DNA of 64,000 nt from contig NZ_JACJPV010000010.1 in assembly GCF_014696225.1 (NCBI RefSeq), positions 85,236 to 149,235 of the forward strand, in the 5' to 3' direction. This DNA is from Anabaena sp. FACHB-1237 (lineage in GTDB: Bacteria > Cyanobacteriota > Cyanobacteriia > Cyanobacteriales > Nostocaceae). Numbering within the stretch: position 1 is the stretch's first letter; each line of letters opens with the position of its first letter. This document shows positions 30,576 to 40,659 of the stretch, in pieces. The notes under the pieces are model-generated. The model saw only the letters and a program-made list of their open reading frames with translations. It was not told the DNA's origin and ran no database searches. Position numbers and translations under genes: made by a program.

Positions 30576-31262
30576 ATGAAGAGTCATTCTATTCGTTGGC
30601 AAAATACCAGTGCTGCACTCATGGCCATAGCCATTACTACAAGTGCAGCTACCCCCCTGTTTTACCTTAATCCAGCCCAAGCACAAACTTATAATCTCAA
30701 TCAAAATCGCACAGTCACTATTCCTGCTAATGTCACATTACCAGTAAAATACGACAAAGAAAAAGTCATTGTCACACCTGGAGAAAAATTAGCACTCACA
30801 TTAAAAATAGCTAATGATATTATTGACAGAAACCGGAATATTTTAATACCTGTCAATAGTCAAGTGATCGGTGAATTACAACCGGTCAATGCCAATACTA
30901 CATCTTCGACAAATAACAAGCAAGGTGTACGTTTTGTAGCCAGTGAATTAGTATTTCCATCGGGAAAGAGACAAACAATTTCCGCTTCCTCTCAAATATT
31001 TACCAAAACAGAAATTATTACTAAAGGGACAAATACTGGCAAAATACTTACAGATGCTGCTATTGGCGCTGGTGCTGCTACATTAATCTCATTAGTCACT
31101 GGTAACAAAAAAATTGAAGTTTTAGAACCAGTTGGTGGTGCCGCAGCAGGTGCTTTAGCTAGTGTATTTTTAAGAAAACAAAAAGCTGAAGTTTTTGTTA
31201 TTAAACCAGAAGATAATTTAGATATTACTCTCACTAGTAATTTGATCTTAGCTACTAATTAA
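30576..31262 (+). CDS. Exported protein of unknown function
   Basis: A signal peptide is evident after the likely ATG at 30576 (MKSHSIRWQNTSAALMAIAI, ending NPAQAQ); an in-frame ATG at 30552 is also possible. The mature part is beta-rich with PANVTLPVKYDKEKVIVTPG and ends in a Gly/Ala-rich hydrophobic stretch (TDAAIGAGAATLISLVTG and GGAAAGALASVFLR), like a glycine zipper that could insert in or lie against a membrane. I do not recognise a named family. It stands alone between mobile debris and murD. Confidence 0.65.
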   Translation: MKSHSIRWQNTSAALMAIAITTSAATPLFYLNPAQAQTYNLNQNRTVTIPANVTLPVKYDKEKVIVTPGEKLALTLKIANDIIDRNRNILIPVNSQVIGELQPVNANTTSSTNNKQGVRFVASELVFPSGKRQTISASSQIFTKTEIITKGTNTGKILTDAAIGAGAATLISLVTGNKKIEVLEPVGGAAAGALASVFLRKQKAEVFVIKPEDNLDITLTSNLILATN

Positions 31263-31278
31263 AGCTATCAGTTATCAG

Positions 31279-31482
31279 TGAGGTACAGGTATTAATTATA
31301 AAACCCTTGTAGTGCCTTCTCGTAGGGTGTCGGTAGTATACTTACTAGGTAATTTTGTACCTCATCCACATATAATGTGTTACAGCAGGTTAGAGGTGTA
31401 TGAGGTACAGTCACAGATTGAACAATTTTTAAAACTACCTTCTAAAATTGGTGTACCTCATTTACTCCAAAAGTGCTGTATC
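31279..31482 (-). mobile_element. Decayed relative(s) of the 108-bp MITE
   Basis: GAGGTACAGGTATTAATTAT and AAAACCCTTGTAG resemble the right half of MITE copy 3; TTTTGTACCTCATCCACATA and TAATGTGTTACAGCA resemble its other end. A further GGTGTACCTCATTTACTCC with AGTGCTGTA closes a second, more distant arm. This looks like one or two old diverged copies. An open frame overlapping it has no coding support. Confidence 0.45.
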
Positions 31483-31508
31483 TATGAATTAAATCAGCTA
31501 AAATTCAA

Positions 31509-32888
31509 CTATGAACGTAGTATTTCTTCACATAATTGTCGAAAATGGTCTCCCCTTTTTTCAAAATTAGGATATTGATCAAAACTAGCGCAGGCCGGTG
31601 ATAATAATACCACGGATGCTTGATATTTTTTACCTAATTCTGCAGATCTAATAACAGCATTTTCCATTGTTTCCACAATTTCAAAATGATCATATCCTGA
31701 ATTTTTTAATTTTTCTGCAAAAAACGTAGCAGCACTTCCTATTAATAAAACTGCGACTGCTTTACTTTTGATTTTTTCTATCCATGCTTTCTCATCTCCT
31801 GCTTTAGCTTCTCCTCCAGCAATTAAAATTACCGGACTTTTTACCGATGCCAAAGCAACTTCAGCCGCGTCATAATTGGTGGCTTTACTATCATTAATAA
31901 AGTCAATATTTTCCCATGTACAAATATACTCTAAACGATGAGATACACCTGGGAATTTTATCACAGCTTCGTTAATTGCCTCTATATTAATATTAGCTAA
32001 TCTCGCTGCTCCCACAGACATTAACAAATTTTGTAAATTATGTTCTCCCACCATTTTTAAAGCAGAAGTAGGAACTATTTGTTGTGGTGTTGCATCAGCA
32101 CTAAGTTTTTCTATAACCCAACCATCTTCAATATAAAACCCTTTTTCACCAATGAGGAATTTTGCACCTTTAACACTAGTCCAATAAGCATCTGGCCAAT
32201 ATTCTAAACCCAAATTATGCAAATAAGCATCATCACCATTTAATATTTGTTGCTGGGAACTTTTCAGCAATTTAGCTTTAATATTATAATAGTTTTCGAG
32301 AGTTTTATGTCTTGCTAAATGATCCGGTGTAAAGGTTGTAAAAATGCCAATTTGTGGCGATAAAGTAGAGGAAGACTCTATTTGATAACTGCTAATTTCC
32401 CCAACTATCCAATCTAATTTAGTTGGTAAATTGTGCTGATATAATGCTACTTCACAAGCAGCGTAACCTATATTACCACAGGCCGGAGCGTTTAATCCTG
32501 CGGTTTGAAAAATCGCTGCTGTCAGTGTGGTAGTAGTGGTTTTACCATTTGTACCAGTAATAGCAACCCAAGGTATATTTTTTAACTTACGCCAAGCTAG
32601 TTCTATTTCGCCAATAGTTTCAACGCCTAGCTGTCTAGCTTTGATTAAAAGAGGAATATCCCAAGGTACACCTGGACTAACTACAATAAGATCAGGTAAA
32701 GGAGGATCTAGTGCTGGTATGCAGCCAAGTTTAACAGTGATTTGTTCTGTAGCGAGTTGTTGTTGGTGTTTAAGAAGAGTTGAGGAGGTGCTACTATCAC
32801 AAAGTTCAACCTCCCAACCTTCCCGTTGCAACAATCTTGCCCCAGCAACACCGGACTTTCCTAATCCAATCAATAAGGCTTGTGGCAT
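31509..32888 (-). CDS. murD: UDP-N-acetylmuramoylalanine-D-glutamate ligase
   Basis: MurD adds D-Glu to UDP-MurNAc-L-Ala in cytosolic peptidoglycan synthesis. The 459-residue product has a Rossmann N-domain ([20 protein letters not shown]), the Mur ATP loop [11 protein letters not shown] (about 111-121), the central [11 protein letters not shown] and [12 protein letters not shown] blocks, and the C-domain [20 protein letters not shown] with [13 protein letters not shown] and [20 protein letters not shown]. Standard length and no damage. It is monocistronic here. Confidence 0.97.
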   Translation of the reverse strand: MPQALLIGLGKSGVAGARLLQREGWEVELCDSSTSSTLLKHQQQLATEQITVKLGCIPALDPPLPDLIVVSPGVPWDIPLLIKARQLGVETIGEIELAWRKLKNIPWVAITGTNGKTTTTTLTAAIFQTAGLNAPACGNIGYAACEVALYQHNLPTKLDWIVGEISSYQIESSSTLSPQIGIFTTFTPDHLARHKTLENYYNIKAKLLKSSQQQILNGDDAYLHNLGLEYWPDAYWTSVKGAKFLIGEKGFYIEDGWVIEKLSADATPQQIVPTSALKMVGEHNLQNLLMSVGAARLANINIEAINEAVIKFPGVSHRLEYICTWENIDFINDSKATNYDAAEVALASVKSPVILIAGGEAKAGDEKAWIEKIKSKAVAVLLIGSAATFFAEKLKNSGYDHFEIVETMENAVIRSAELGKKYQASVVLLSPACASFDQYPNFEKRGDHFRQLCEEILRS

Positions 32889-33213
32889 AGACTGTATAAA
32901 ATCCCTGGTTAAGCTACACTATCCTAACCTAAATTATAGCAAAAATCACACTTGTTTCATAAAAAATCATTCTGGAGGAATCATCCTTGATATACTTACC
33001 GATCTAAAGGCGCGGTGATTCTTGACGCTTCACTGACCCAATGTGCCAGTTGCGTAAGTCCTGATGATATTTAAAGGAGTTACAAAAGCGACCTCTTTGT
33101 TGACGATGCCTATGCGAAGTGCCTTTGTTCCCGTCATTTTTATCCAGAGTTTTAGCCTAAGTTGATACCAATAACTACTGCTAAACCCCTACTGACTCCT
33201 GATCAGAAATTAC
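32889..33213. other. Spacer with a solitary MITE end
   Basis: The only distinct item is a 23-nt sequence at 33040-33062 (AATGTGCCAGTTGCGTAAGT plus CCT) identical to the left end of the 148-bp element at 14198. A second end is not seen nearby, so this is a truncated copy. CTGCTAAACCCCTACTGACT near 33178 matches the GGGGTTTAGCA hairpin family. Confidence 0.55.
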
Positions 33214-34872
33214 CTAATTTACTGGTTCAATTACTGCTTGTAACCCACGATTTGCTAAATTCATCATCATAGAACGTGCATTATCTGAATTACTAAATAC
33301 CGCAACTTGAATCACTTGTTGACCTCTCCAAACTCTAGGAAAAGCATCTTTAGATAAGTCACTTAATAACTGCATTTGTTGTTGATTATTTACTAACACT
33401 AATACCCGATAGCGTGGAATTGTTCTACTAACTCGATAACGTGGAAAATTCTCTATCTTTCCAGTATTTCTCACTACTGGATCAGGATTTTCATAGGTTT
33501 GATAAGTTTCAACTTCCCCGTTATTTTTCACGTTTGAATTAGGTTTAATTGTTCCTAAATCTTGAGAAAGATTAGTCGGTTTCCTTGCTTGTGGTGCAAC
33601 AAATTCAATTACGCCCGTATCATTTTGGGTACTATTAATATTAGTTCCAAATAATTGGGCTTGTTTTTGTGGACTATACTGTTCTAAATTACTATTTATC
33701 ACAGAATTAGGTAATGGTGGTAATTGATTAGAACTACGATTATTTGGCTGTTGAAAAGTTTGTTTACTAGGAGAAATATTTCTTTTTTCTTGGCGTTGAG
33801 AATCAACCTGACTTTTAGCTCGGTTTACACCACTGAAGTCCAATTTACCGCGAATACGATTAGTAGCTAAATTATTACCACTCGCAAAAATTACTAGTTT
33901 TGCAGATTTAGCATTAATATCATAACGTTTATTACTTTTAAATAAGTTTCTTCCTGGATCATTACTACTACCTAAATCTGGTCTTCCTTGGGCAATTACT
34001 ACTAAACCATCTTCTCTATTATTTTCAATGGTATTACCTCTTAATATCGGTGTAGAATTTGCTTGAACTATCACGCCAGAACGATTACTTTTTATTTTAT
34101 TTCCTGTGATCAACGGTGCGGCATTTGCGATAATATTAATACCAAAACCAGTATCTTGAAACACATTTTCCCGAATTTCCGGACGAGCATTACCAGAAAT
34201 TGTTATTCCATTGGCTCCATTGCGATAAAAATAATTATTGCTAATATTTGCTGTGGCATTACCTGCTACAGCAATACCATCTTGTGTATTTTGAGTAAAT
34301 ATATTTTCTTGCACTATACTATTATTTGATTCAATCCATAATCCAAAACCACGACTGTTGTTGTTAATTACTGTAACTCCACTAACACGACTTTGATCCT
34401 TGGTAACTATAGCTACATTTTGTGATCCAAAACTACGACTGAGATATTGTCCACCTCCATGAATAATTACAGATTTACCCTTGTTAGTAATATTACCTTG
34501 AATGGCTACACCTGGTTTAACAATTAAGGGAAAAACTTCTCCTGACTGGGTACTATAAGTGCCGTCAGCGAGGATAATTATACTATTGGAAGTTGCATTA
34601 TTTAAGGCATGAGTGATGGTTTGCCAGGGTGCGTTTTCAGTACCGTTACCAGTGCTATCATTTCCTATATGGGGATGTACAAAGAAGAGATTTGCTGGAT
34701 GAGTATTTTGGTGATTTTTGATGATTTGTGCAACTCGTCTAGGGGTTTGAGCCCTACTACTATGGGAGTTACTACCTAATAAGCATATAACACTTATTCC
34801 CACTACAGTTAAGGGGTAAACTGAACCATTTACAGATTGAAATAGGATATTCACAATTTTTTCTAAAGACAT
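33214..34872 (-). CDS. Exported right-handed beta-helix (DUF1565) protein with SPOR-like C-terminus
   Basis: The 552-residue product has an N-terminal hydrophobic segment (VYPLTVVGISVICLLG) and a DUF1565 domain beginning VHPHIGNDSTGNGTENAPWQ at about 65-84, followed by parallel beta-helix rungs rich in Asn/Gly (NISNNYFYRNGANGITISGN and similar) to about 330. A Gln/Asn/Pro-rich linker (about 345-470) leads to a C-terminal SPOR-like domain (RYRVLVLVNNQQQMQLL to the end), a fold that binds denuded peptidoglycan. It is probably a cell-wall or periplasmic carbohydrate-associated protein. Confidence 0.85.
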   Translation of the reverse strand: MSLEKIVNILFQSVNGSVYPLTVVGISVICLLGSNSHSSRAQTPRRVAQIIKNHQNTHPANLFFVHPHIGNDSTGNGTENAPWQTITHALNNATSNSIIILADGTYSTQSGEVFPLIVKPGVAIQGNITNKGKSVIIHGGGQYLSRSFGSQNVAIVTKDQSRVSGVTVINNNSRGFGLWIESNNSIVQENIFTQNTQDGIAVAGNATANISNNYFYRNGANGITISGNARPEIRENVFQDTGFGINIIANAAPLITGNKIKSNRSGVIVQANSTPILRGNTIENNREDGLVVIAQGRPDLGSSNDPGRNLFKSNKRYDINAKSAKLVIFASGNNLATNRIRGKLDFSGVNRAKSQVDSQRQEKRNISPSKQTFQQPNNRSSNQLPPLPNSVINSNLEQYSPQKQAQLFGTNINSTQNDTGVIEFVAPQARKPTNLSQDLGTIKPNSNVKNNGEVETYQTYENPDPVVRNTGKIENFPRYRVSRTIPRYRVLVLVNNQQQMQLLSDLSKDAFPRVWRGQQVIQVAVFSNSDNARSMMMNLANRGLQAVIEPVN

Positions 34873-35381
34873 AATAGATCACACGCTCCGATAATAATTG
34901 TAGATTTTGGATTGTTATACTTTAAAGTTTTTCATGTCTGTTCTTGAATTATCCGTTTATTTTCCGAGATTTTTGAATCTGGTAACTATAAGTTTTTCTA
35001 CTGTAAAACTTTGGTTATCTAAATGTAGCAAATATTAATAGTAGGAAAAGCATAATTAAATGGCATTTAAGTATTGACAATTAGTCTATATCTATTTCCT
35101 TGATCATAAACTCTTATTTGATCATTAGCAAATATACACTAAATACATATTATGGTATGATAATATATCTCTCCATAAGTTATGGAAAAATTAAAAAAAC
35201 TTTAATATATTGCTTATATGTAATGTTATCTATTTAATAGATGTCCTGTGGTAATTCAATGTGCGTAATTTGAAACCCCTTCTAGGGACAATTCATTAAT
35301 TCTCCCTACATTCATTTTCACTCCTATGTCTAATGTGTAGTTTTAATGTGTATTTTGTCATAGTTATATTTTGCAAATCTT
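34873..35381. other. AT-rich spacer between divergent genes
   Basis: No gene is seen in this 509-bp spacer. It must contain the promoters of the beta-helix gene and of the GTPase gene. A GGGACAATTCATTAATTCTC string (about 35285-35304) is related to the GACAATTCATGAATTGCCCC repeat near 45797. Confidence 0.5.
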
Positions 35382-36830
35382 ATGAATTATCCAATGCCTG
35401 AACCCCAACCCCAGTATGAAGAAAACTGGGAAGAAGAACTAGATCACGCTATTTTCTCTTTTGATGATATTCAAGCTGAACTTAATTATAAACAGGCTAA
35501 AACAGCATTACGTAATTTAGTAAATAATCTTGATCTTTCTCCTCATGAAAAATTGGGCTTAGAAGTAACAATTATGGATTTAGAAACTATGCTAGATAAG
35601 TTAGAAAGCATGGTAGTACAAATAGCTGTTTTTGGTATGGTAGGACGTGGTAAGTCTTCTTTACTAAATGCTTTGGTTGGAGAAGATGTTTTTACAACTG
35701 GTCCTTTACATGGTGTCACTCGTGATGCACAAACGGTAAATTGGAGTATTCGGGAGGAGGCTTTAGGTAGTCTCAAGGTAACTTTACCTACTTTGGGACA
35801 GTCTCAGGTGGAATTAATTGATACTCCAGGTTTAGATGAGGTAGACGGAGAAACTCGTGCGGCTTTAGCTGAACAAATTGCTAAACAGGCTGATTTAATT
35901 CTGTTTGTTATTTCTGGAGATATGACAAAAATAGAACAAATGGCTTTATCTCAATTACGACAATTCGGTAAACCAATCATTCTAGTGTTTAATAAAGTTG
36001 ATCAATATCCTCAAGCGGATAGATTAGCAATTTATGAGAAAATACGCGATGATCGTGTCAGAGAGTTACTTTCTCCTGATGAAATAGTTATGGCCTCTGC
36101 TTGCCCTATGGTTAAACGGGCTGTACGTCGTCCTGATGGTACTATGGGGGTAAAATTAGAACGCGGTAATTCTCAAGTTGATGATTTGAAGTTGAAGATA
36201 TTGGAAATTCTCCATCGTGAAGGTAAGGCTTTAGTAGCTTTGAATACTATGCTATATGCGGATGTGGTCAATGACCAAATTATTCAACGTAAGTTAATGA
36301 TTAGAGAAGAACAAGCTAATAAGTTAATTTGGAAAGCTGTGATTACTAAAGCATTGGCGATCGCTCTCAATCCTGTTACAGTAGTAGATATCCTAAGTGC
36401 AGTAATTATTGATATTTCCCTGATTTTAGGCTTATCTAAACTTTATCATATTTCTATGACAGAAGCCGGTGCTGTACAACTTTTACAAAAGATTGCTATG
36501 AGTATGGGAGGTATTGCTGCTAGTGAGTTATTTGCTAATTTAGGATTAAGTGGATTAAAAACTTTATTGGGAATATCCGCAACTGCCACAGGAGGAATAG
36601 CATTAGGTCCGTATTTATCCGTTGCTATGACACAGGCAGGAGTGGCCGGTGTATCATCCTATGGTATCGGACAAGTTACAAAAGCATATTTAGCTAATGG
36701 TGCAACTTGGGGACCAGATGGACCAAAGGCAGTAGTAAATCGTATTTTGTCAACTTTAGATGAAACTTCTATTTTAAATCGCATTAAAGATGAACTACTC
36801 ACTAAAGTTAATGCAAGAAATCAAGTATAA
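35382..36830 (+). CDS. Dynamin-like GTPase with DUF697 membrane domain
   Basis: The 482-residue protein has an acidic N-terminus, a helical region, then a GTPase domain with G1 GMVGRGKSS (85-93), G3 DTPG (147-150) and G4 NKVD (204-207). The C-terminal half (about 320-450) is hydrophobic with the DUF697 pattern (ALAIALNPVTVVDILSAVII and later Gly-rich helices), so it likely associates with membranes. Such Era/dynamin-like proteins are common in cyanobacteria and chloroplasts; the role is unproven but membrane remodelling is plausible. It is followed by a SRPBCC gene after 67 bp. Confidence 0.85.
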   Translation: MNYPMPEPQPQYEENWEEELDHAIFSFDDIQAELNYKQAKTALRNLVNNLDLSPHEKLGLEVTIMDLETMLDKLESMVVQIAVFGMVGRGKSSLLNALVGEDVFTTGPLHGVTRDAQTVNWSIREEALGSLKVTLPTLGQSQVELIDTPGLDEVDGETRAALAEQIAKQADLILFVISGDMTKIEQMALSQLRQFGKPIILVFNKVDQYPQADRLAIYEKIRDDRVRELLSPDEIVMASACPMVKRAVRRPDGTMGVKLERGNSQVDDLKLKILEILHREGKALVALNTMLYADVVNDQIIQRKLMIREEQANKLIWKAVITKALAIALNPVTVVDILSAVIIDISLILGLSKLYHISMTEAGAVQLLQKIAMSMGGIAASELFANLGLSGLKTLLGISATATGGIALGPYLSVAMTQAGVAGVSSYGIGQVTKAYLANGATWGPDGPKAVVNRILSTLDETSILNRIKDELLTKVNARNQV

Positions 36831-36897
36831 AAGGAGAGGGAACGGCCGTTCGCCTTTACAGGAGTCAGCAGAATTACATTTTACCCAATTACCAATT

Positions 36898-37362
36898 ATG
36901 ACATCTTCCCAAATATTAGAACAATCTGTTATAATTAATACATCATCTACCATTGTGGAACAGTGTATCACTGAGTTACATCTAATGCACCAGTGGCTAA
37001 ACCCTGTACTGCGATGTGAACCCGTAGACGAAATATGGAGTACAGAAGTTGGTAGTCACAGTCGTTTTATCATTCAAGTGCCTCTATTATACCCAACCTT
37101 AAATGTTGTAGTTGTGGAAAGACAACCTGGTTTAATAGTTTGGGGTTTTGAGGGTTTTTTTCAAGGGTGCGATCGCTGGGAATGTCAACCATTAAATGAT
37201 CATACATTGTTGCCCTGCACATTACTAATTAATCGCTTTGAGTATTCTATTCCTAACCCTATCATCAGTTGGGGATTTAATAAATTTGCCCTATCTTGGA
37301 CACAAAAAGATATGGAGGCACAATTACAAAGACTTAAACAGGTCGCAGAACGTCCACATTAA
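36898..37362 (+). CDS. SRPBCC family protein
   Basis: The 154-residue product from ATG 36898 (MTSSQILEQSVIINTSSTIV) matches the START-like SRPBCC pattern: TIVEQCITELHLMHQWLNPV at the N-terminus, central strands PLLYPTLNVVVVERQPGLIVW, and a long C-terminal helix LSWTQKDMEAQLQRLKQVAE. These folds bind hydrophobic ligands or lipids. A longer frame upstream overlaps the GTPase gene and has no support. Its pairing with the GTPase suggests a linked role. Confidence 0.75.
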   Translation: MTSSQILEQSVIINTSSTIVEQCITELHLMHQWLNPVLRCEPVDEIWSTEVGSHSRFIIQVPLLYPTLNVVVVERQPGLIVWGFEGFFQGCDRWECQPLNDHTLLPCTLLINRFEYSIPNPIISWGFNKFALSWTQKDMEAQLQRLKQVAERPH

Positions 37363-37941
37363 TAATTTACTATTATTACAGCAATTTTTATCTATTTATC
37401 TAATTTAAGCCACAAAATGAGGTAAAATTGGGTAAGGGTATTATTTAATTATAGAATCTACACATTGACAGAATCAACCAAATATAGAGTATAGCTTTTG
37501 GGCATTTTCAGATGATTTTTTGATGATTTTTGAGCGATAGCTTCGTTCACCGTAGCCATCGGATCGGAAGTTAATCGCCAAAAACCTCAAAAGACGGGTT
37601 TTTCTGGTCCCTATTTTTTTACCACCTTATTTTCTCAAATGATTGCCAAATCTCATCTTCAACCCTCTTTTCAACCGTTAAGAAAAATTTACTATATAAC
37701 TTGCAAATTAAAAAATTATGAGATATAATTATTAATCTGTGTGAAAGCTGTAATATCTTTGGGCATAAAAATAAAATTTGGGCACAAAAAACCGTTAGCT
37801 TACTAAAAATTATAAGTAAGCCAATGGGTATAAAACGTGCTTGTGTAGATTACCATTGAATGCAGTCAATAGTAAATGACCACAATGTCGTTTTGCCTGA
37901 AGTAATTTAGTTTTGATGTTATGTCATGTTTTAGAACTACA
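37363..37941. other. Spacer between convergent genes
   Basis: No gene is seen in 579 bp between the SRPBCC gene and the convergent HNH gene. An AAAAACC...GGTTTTT stem (about 37581-37608) could end the + strand transcript. A minus-strand hairpin and T-run lies at 37786-37821. The string GCGATAGCTTCGTTCACCGT near 37534 is a degenerate repeat-like piece. Confidence 0.5.
37786..37821 (-). terminator. Possible terminator of the HNH gene
   Basis: On the minus strand GCTTACT and AGTAAGC pair over 7 bp with a 10-nt loop; six bases later a run of six T follows. The spacing to the T-run is longer than ideal. It lies about 120 bp after the HNH stop. Confidence 0.4.
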
Positions 37942-38490
37942 TCAAAGGCCGATGACATACTTTTGCCACTCTTGATGAAGCCCACTTTTCACGTGTTTTG
38001 TCACCTCAAAGTAAAGGCTACTGTGAGGTTGTCTAGGGGGATGCCGTAAAGGCATACGCGCTTCTTGAGGTGTACGATTGCCCTTTTTGATATTGCAGCG
38101 CACACAAGCCGTAACAATATTTTCCCAGGAATCGCCACCGCCACGCGATCGCGGTAATACGTGATCTAGGGTCAACTCATCCCCTGCGTAACCACAGTAT
38201 TGGCAAGTATGACCATCACGATGTAAGATATTTCGGCGAGTTAAAGGAATTTCCTTGTAAGGAACACGAACGTAATGACGCAACCGGATCACGGTTGGTA
38301 GGGGAAAACCCGTGTAGAGGCATTTCCCATTATGTTCTAAGCGTTCTGCTTTACCTTTAATCAGTAAAACCGCAGCACGTCGCCAGTTGGTGATGTTAAG
38401 CGGCTCATAGGATGCGTTTAGGACTAAGACCTTCCCCATTGGTATTAGGTTTGGATTAGTTTTGGGCATGATTTTTACTGATTCTAACAC
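37942..38490 (-). CDS. HNH endonuclease family protein
   Basis: The protein (182 residues from ATG 38490; starts at 38469 or 38439, MGKVLVLNASYEPLN, are also credible) has a C-terminal HNH zinc finger: CQYC (96-99), TLDHVLPRSRGG with the catalytic His, NIVTACVRCNIKKGNRT. The N-terminal ASYEPLNITNWRRAAVLLI domain is that of the family found in nearly all cyanobacteria. Likely a nuclease in DNA metabolism; the substrate is not known. Confidence 0.88.
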   Translation of the reverse strand: MLESVKIMPKTNPNLIPMGKVLVLNASYEPLNITNWRRAAVLLIKGKAERLEHNGKCLYTGFPLPTVIRLRHYVRVPYKEIPLTRRNILHRDGHTCQYCGYAGDELTLDHVLPRSRGGGDSWENIVTACVRCNIKKGNRTPQEARMPLRHPPRQPHSSLYFEVTKHVKSGLHQEWQKYVIGL

Positions 38491-38627
38491 AAATCTATCC
38501 TGTTGGGGAAATTAAGTAGTTAATTGTTTGCTAACTTTCCCTAACTGATGCTATACTTATTTTCATGGCATACATACCTAATAGAATTAGAGCTTATGTT
38601 TTTCACTGAGTAAAATATTACTGTTAA

Positions 38628-38768
38628 TTAACTGCCCGCTTCATAAGCTGTTTTAATCCATAATTCCCGCGCTTGATTAATATTGATCATTATCTCTTGT
38701 AGGGTTTATGCTTGAGTAGAACATCCAGGTAAATTTTTTATTTCTGCTACATAACCAAAGATACTCAC
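38628..38768 (-). pseudogene. HicB-type antitoxin remnant
   Basis: A minus-strand frame reads SIFGYVAEIKNLPGCSTQA, then a TAA, then TLQEIMININQARELWIKTA ending YEAGS. This matches the HicB antitoxin core in which the stop position is normally Gly or Asp before ETL. A nonsense codon and a truncated C-terminus make it a pseudogene. No HicA toxin gene is adjacent. Confidence 0.7.
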
Positions 38769-38792
38769 TACTCTACTAATTGCTGAAAATGG

Positions 38793-40619
38793 CTATCTTT
38801 GTTTTAAATACTTGAGAATACCATAAGCAATACCTTGAGCCATACGGGTTTGATATTCTGGAGAACCTAAACGTGGGTTATCTTCGCTACCAGTCATATA
38901 ACCAGTTTCCACTAGAATAGCTGGTATAGAGTTTTTTCTGAGCACATAAAACCTGGCTTTGCGAGTACCACGATTTTTAAGAGTGCTAATATTATCCAAA
39001 ATACTATTTCTTACTGTGTCTGCTAAAGCATAACCACTTTCAAAATAGTAAACTTCTAAACCATTCACATCAGGACGATTATCCACAGAATTAGCGTGAA
39101 TACTCACAAATAAATTAGCATTGACTCGTTTAGTAATATCTACCCTTCCTTGTAATTCTACAAAAAAATCAGCATCTCTCGTAAGTACAGCGTGAACACC
39201 ATTTTCTTCTAAAATTCTGGCCACTTTGAGGCTAATAGGTAAAACTACATCCTTTTCTAGTAAACCACCTAAACCTGGAGCACCAGAATCTTTACCACCA
39301 TGACCAGGATCTATCACTACTAATACTTTACCATTGCGAAGGGGTTGGCGATCGCTCACATCTGTGGGGATATTACGAGGTTCAGGAATAGAAATACCCA
39401 GGTCATTTTTTCGCTTATTCTTTAACTCCAAGGTTAATAAACCAGGGCTTACTTGACTAAGTTCACCAAAACTCACACCGGGAGCAGGTTGTACTAAGAT
39501 CACTACATCATCAGGTTTTTGCGGTTGTAGTCTAATTCTGAAAATCGGGCTATTACTAGCAAATTGTGGACCTTTCACACGAGGATCTAACTTAGCATTA
39601 GGTATAGTAATACGGAAAAGACCCGAACTTTCATCCCAACTTCCCGTAGCATTTACAGATTGATCTGCACTGATGATTAATTGTGTACCGTTACTTGATA
39701 TATCTAATGATTTAATAGTTGCAGACCTATTTTGTTCAATAGGTTGTATATTATCACGATTTATATTAGATAATTTACCATCTTGACGAGGTAATACCAC
39801 AAAACCATTGTTACCTATCACCCTGGCATCCCAAATAGTATAATTATTATCTAATTCTAAAGTCATACGAACCGTAGATTTACCATTATCAAACGGATTA
39901 AACTGGATTCTGCGTACACCGTAACGGTTGATTAATAAATCTTGTTGTTCTAGACGTGAAGATAATACAGCATCAACAATATCAATGTTTATAGTTTTTT
40001 GATCCGGACTAATATCTACTTCCAATTGAGGGTTTTTACCTGTGGTACTCACATAAAAACCATCTTTAGTCACTCGTAATTTATGAATTTGAGTAATTCT
40101 GGCTTCAGAAGAGATATCAACATTCCTTTGCGTATTACCACCATAATTATTGACATGATTAGAGTTATCATTATTAATTGGTAATGAAGATATGTTTTCC
40201 GATTCTGTGCTAATAGTAGAAGATGGAGAAATAGGTTCAGGATCCGGTAATTGGATTAACCAACGGTTACGCCCCGGAACAAATTTAACTTGTTGAGGAT
40301 TTAAAGTATAACCAGGACTAATTTCTACTACTACCCGTGTAGTTTGTTCATCAAATTGGCCAATGCGTAAAGCTCGAATCTTACCACCAATGGGTTGAAT
40401 ATACTGGGGACGGCCAAATTCAGTACCTGGTAAATCTATAACCAAGCGTGTAGGATTAAATATTAATTGTGCTTGGGGTTGAACAGTATTAGAAGTATTA
40501 ATTTCTAACAGATTTCGTTGCGGATCAAATCGCCAAGATTGTAATTGTGCTGCCATCGCTGGGGCTGAAACAGCCAAAATTGTTCCTAAAGTCGTAGGTA
40601 TGAACCAATGTAATTTCAC
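38793..40619 (-). CDS. amiC: N-acetylmuramoyl-L-alanine amidase with AMIN domains, downstream paralogue
   Basis: AmiC-type amidases cut the MurNAc-L-Ala bond; in filamentous cyanobacteria they drill the nanopore array in septal peptidoglycan needed for cell-cell communication. The 608-residue product has a signal peptide (TTLGTILAVSAPAMAAQ), two AMIN-like beta domains (about 25-130 and 170-400) and an Amidase_3 domain (about 430-608) with VVIDPGHGGKDSGAPG, VSIHANS and ILVETGYMTG holding the zinc ligands and catalytic Glu. It follows its paralogue by 40 bp, so they form an operon. Confidence 0.93.
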   Translation of the reverse strand: MKLHWFIPTTLGTILAVSAPAMAAQLQSWRFDPQRNLLEINTSNTVQPQAQLIFNPTRLVIDLPGTEFGRPQYIQPIGGKIRALRIGQFDEQTTRVVVEISPGYTLNPQQVKFVPGRNRWLIQLPDPEPISPSSTISTESENISSLPINNDNSNHVNNYGGNTQRNVDISSEARITQIHKLRVTKDGFYVSTTGKNPQLEVDISPDQKTINIDIVDAVLSSRLEQQDLLINRYGVRRIQFNPFDNGKSTVRMTLELDNNYTIWDARVIGNNGFVVLPRQDGKLSNINRDNIQPIEQNRSATIKSLDISSNGTQLIISADQSVNATGSWDESSGLFRITIPNAKLDPRVKGPQFASNSPIFRIRLQPQKPDDVVILVQPAPGVSFGELSQVSPGLLTLELKNKRKNDLGISIPEPRNIPTDVSDRQPLRNGKVLVVIDPGHGGKDSGAPGLGGLLEKDVVLPISLKVARILEENGVHAVLTRDADFFVELQGRVDITKRVNANLFVSIHANSVDNRPDVNGLEVYYFESGYALADTVRNSILDNISTLKNRGTRKARFYVLRKNSIPAILVETGYMTGSEDNPRLGSPEYQTRMAQGIAYGILKYLKQR

Positions 40620-40659
40620 GGTACTTGCTCCTCAAATAATATACCGAAAATAATTGAGT

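Noticed and set aside
30458..30670. 70-codon + strand frame overlapping the exported hypothetical gene
   Set aside because: Out of phase with the signal-peptide-bearing frame starting at 30576, which is far more convincing.
31312..31578. 88-codon + strand frame near the murD 3' end
   Set aside because: Overlaps decayed MITE sequence and the murD coding end; no coding character of its own.
32527..33018. A 163-codon + strand frame opposite the 5' part of murD
   Set aside because: Antisense to the conserved MurD N-terminal domains; Ser/Cys-rich with no recognisable motif.
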